From: Planctomycetota bacterium
Lineage (GTDB): Bacteria > Planctomycetota > SZUA-567
Assembly: GCA_020860865.1 (NCBI GenBank)
Contig: JAJBTL010000095.1
Span: 11,684-17,581 of the forward strand
Length of the DNA stretch: 5,898 nucleotides
Direction of reading: 5' to 3'
Within the stretch, counting starts at the first letter, position 1; each line of letters opens with the position of its first letter. The notes below the pieces were generated by a model, which was not told the DNA's origin, did no database searches, and saw only the letters and a list, made by a program, of their open reading frames with translations. The translations under genes were made by a program, and so were the position numbers. Below are positions 3,923-5,898 of the stretch, one piece after another.

Positions 3923-5898
3923 ATGAGATGGTCGGGCTGGGTCGTGGTTTTGGCGGCGCTGCTGGCGGCGGGCAGTTGGGTCGGGGCGGTGGAGGTGACG
4001 GAAGACAGATCCGATGATATCACGCTGCCCTCCGCCGGTGAGGAATTCCACGTCGCGGCCGGCGGCAATTATACCTTTTCCGGCACAATAATTGGCAACG
4101 GCGCCTTGATCAAGACCGGCCCCGGAGAGTTATACCTCTCCCCCAGTGGCAGTAATTCCTATACCGGCGGCACCGTCGTTTTGGGCGGAACGCTGCGGCT
4201 TGACGACCCGCTTTCCATCTCCCCCGACAGCATGATTATCGTTCGTGGCGACGGATCGGCCGGGAGCGCCGTTATCAGAAGTGATGACTTCGTGATGGTG
4301 GGGGATTCTGGCAGCGGGACGCTGGATATCAGCGACGGCGGTGCGGTCGATTCGACGAACTTTGTGGTAGGAAATGGGCTCGGCAGCCGAGGTGTGGCGC
4401 GGGTGGCGGGCGATGGTTCGGCCCTCACTGCATCCGACTACCTCTCCGTTGGCTCCGATGGCACCGGATATCTGTCGGTGGTCCAGGGGGGATTGGTTCA
4501 GGCCGGTACCAATATTAATATCGGCCAAACGTCCGGGGGCGGGGCGCGGTCCGCATCGATGGAGACGGCTCGAAGCTGGAAGCCGGCGCCAATCTGCAGG
4601 TTGGGTTCGAGGGGAACGGCAGGTTGGAACTATACGACAATGCCGCCGCATCGGCGGTCGGCGATATCGACATTGGTAGGGGGCCGTCCGGCGGAGCGGT
4701 GGTGGTTGGGGCCACGGCCAGCCTGAGCGCCGCGAATGTCTATGTCGGCGGGTGGTCCGGCGATGCCACAGGCCGGGGCCTCCTAGCCGGGACGGGCACG
4801 GTGAGGGCGGGAAATGGTTACGGCACAGTCATGGTATACGGACGCGATCCCGCCACCGGCCAGGTCGGCACGCTGTCGGCGGGCGACGTGGCGGGGGAGA
4901 TCGGCACGCTGACCATTGACGGCTATGTGAATTTCCAAACCGACAGCGTCCTGCGCGTGGATATCGGCAAAGACGAGTTTAACAATCCAATAGCCGATAA
5001 AATCGCTATTTCCAGAATAATGAGTAGCTCCTCAGCAACGTTAACCATCGACCTCACTAGCGTCCATAGCTTGGGGACGTATACCATTTTTGAAAATCCG
5101 CTTACCATTAATACTAGGTTTACGGTTAACGGCGAAAGCATTAGTTATAATAGTGGTCGCTTCACCGGCTTAAACTCTATTCTGTTCGCTGGTCAATTTT
5201 TCAATTTAGACGGCGCCGCCCCCACTAATTTCACCTCTACCTGGAGCAACTCCATTGGTAACGGTTTATGGAACCTTACCGATGACAACTGGATCAATAC
5301 CGCATCATCGGGAACCAACCACTTCCTCGACGGCGACGCGGTGGCTTTCGTCGGCCCCGTCGGCTACACTGTCGACATCAAGGTGGGTAGCGGTGCGCCG
5401 CTCGGCCGCAAAACAGTGGCGCGGATGTTGGTCGACGGCACCGGCGACTGGACCTTCAACGGCGACATCCTCGCCGACGGAAGCAAGACCACCTTGATCG
5501 GGCAAACCGGCAAACTCACCCTCAGAACCACCGGTTCCACCACCCTCACTGGTGACAACCAGTTCCACGGCGGCGTCGAGATGACCGACGGTACGCTGAT
5601 CCTCGGGTCCGATCGGGCCATCGGGACCTATGCCACCAACACGACGACGCCGGCGAATTCGCGCGGCCAACTCACCGCCAAGTCGGGCGAGACCGCAACC
5701 GTCAAAATTACCGACGACCGGGTCGTGTCCAACCGCTTCCTGGTGGAGGACGGCGGCACGCTCGGCTTCGACCTCGGCGGCAACACCCTCACCATCCAAG
5801 GGGTGAAAAATACTATACTCGCCGATGACTGGTCTGTCGGCGGCGCTCTCCAGGTCGGGGACGACGCCGCAAGCGCGCTAACATTCGTTGACGGCGAC
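3923..5898 (+). CDS. Autotransporter-like exported beta-repeat protein, N-terminal part; frameshifted near 4541; 3' end outside the window
   Basis: The start ATG at 3923 is followed by a clear signal peptide (MRWSGWVVVLAALLAAGSWV then GA, cleavage expected after residue 22), so the product is exported. Residues about 52-99 form an autotransporter-associated beta-strand repeat (NGALIKTGPGELYLS, NSYTGGTVVLGGTLRLDD). Then come short repeats resembling the PEP-CTERM-associated type (GTLDISDGGAV, FVVGNGLGSRGVARV, YLSVGSDGTGYLSVVQGG). This frame (3923 to 4540) is lost at 4541-4544. From 4543 the -1 frame resumes the same repeat register (GAVRIDGDGSKLEAGANLQV, GTLTIDGYVNFQTDSVLRVD) and has no stop to 5898. 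A second module begins near 5240 (WSNSIGNGLWNLTDDNW, FLDGDAVAF, TGKLTLRTTGSTTLTGDN, GTLILGSDRAIG). About 206 plus 452 codons are visible. Restoring one G in the run at 4541-4544 would join them as SGGGGAVRIDG. The stretch about 4970-5270 is much more AT-rich than its flanks. No Shine-Dalgarno lies at a normal distance. Whether a beta-barrel or PEP-CTERM anchor ends the protein cannot be seen. Confidence 0.8.

Noticed and set aside
4535..4550. Programmed -1 ribosomal frameshift
   Set aside because: The frame direction fits, but there is no X-XXY-YYZ heptamer allowing good re-pairing and no evident stimulatory element; a base loss in the G-rich run is simpler.
4130..5799. Minus-strand open frames opposite the passenger gene (4130-4651, 5305-5799 and shorter ones)
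   Set aside because: The plus frame shows a signal peptide and repeat motifs; the minus frames are shadows of biased composition.

Overview
The window reads as a bacterial chromosome segment of moderately high GC. The left third is intact housekeeping sequence, the middle is a degraded accessory scar, and the right third is the 5' part of a large secreted repeat protein. The passenger style on the right (autotransporter-associated beta-strand repeats next to repeats resembling the PEP-CTERM-associated type) is common in the PVC superphylum (Verrucomicrobiota, Lentisphaerota and relatives). That taxonomic guess is inference and of low to moderate confidence; I could not run a search.

Layout. 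(1) 3-1181, +: C-terminal about two thirds of phosphotransferase system enzyme I (ptsI), with all recognisable catalytic motifs, cut by the left window edge. (2) 1210-1986, +: a complete HAD-superfamily, Cof-type sugar-phosphate phosphatase, 28 bp downstream and probably co-transcribed. (3) 1987-3218: a scar holding a stem-loop over a strong Shine-Dalgarno, a helix-turn-helix transposase-like remnant broken by a stop codon, an orphan target-recognition end of a large class I DNA methyltransferase, a consensus sigma-70 promoter, the 3' end of a tRNA-Pro gene without its 5' half, and a strong intrinsic terminator. (4) 3219-3922: about 700 bp without a convincing gene, containing a promoter-like pair, an 11-bp-phased direct repeat, two overlapping minus-strand mini-ORFs of doubtful status, an AT-rich inverted repeat followed by a T-run, and a GC-rich leader hairpin. 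(5) 3923-5898 (off the right edge), +: a signal-peptide-bearing autotransporter-like passenger protein whose frame is broken once, by an apparent one-base loss in a G-rich run at about 4541-4544; beyond it the -1 frame stays open to the window end.

How the parts work together. Enzyme I passes phosphate from PEP to HPr to drive sugar uptake, and a Cof-type phosphatase next to it plausibly removes phosphate from accumulated sugar phosphates. The middle region looks like the residue of one or more mobile or restriction-modification islands that used a tRNA-Pro 3' end as attachment site. The right-hand gene would encode an exported, surface-displayed or secreted beta-helical protein. I see no CRISPR array, rRNA, replication origin or complete insertion sequence. 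The best candidates for something unusual are the short promoter-tRNA-fragment-terminator unit (about 3055-3218), the phased repeats at 3320-3373 and the frameshifted, compositionally mosaic passenger gene. None of them is proof of a new system.
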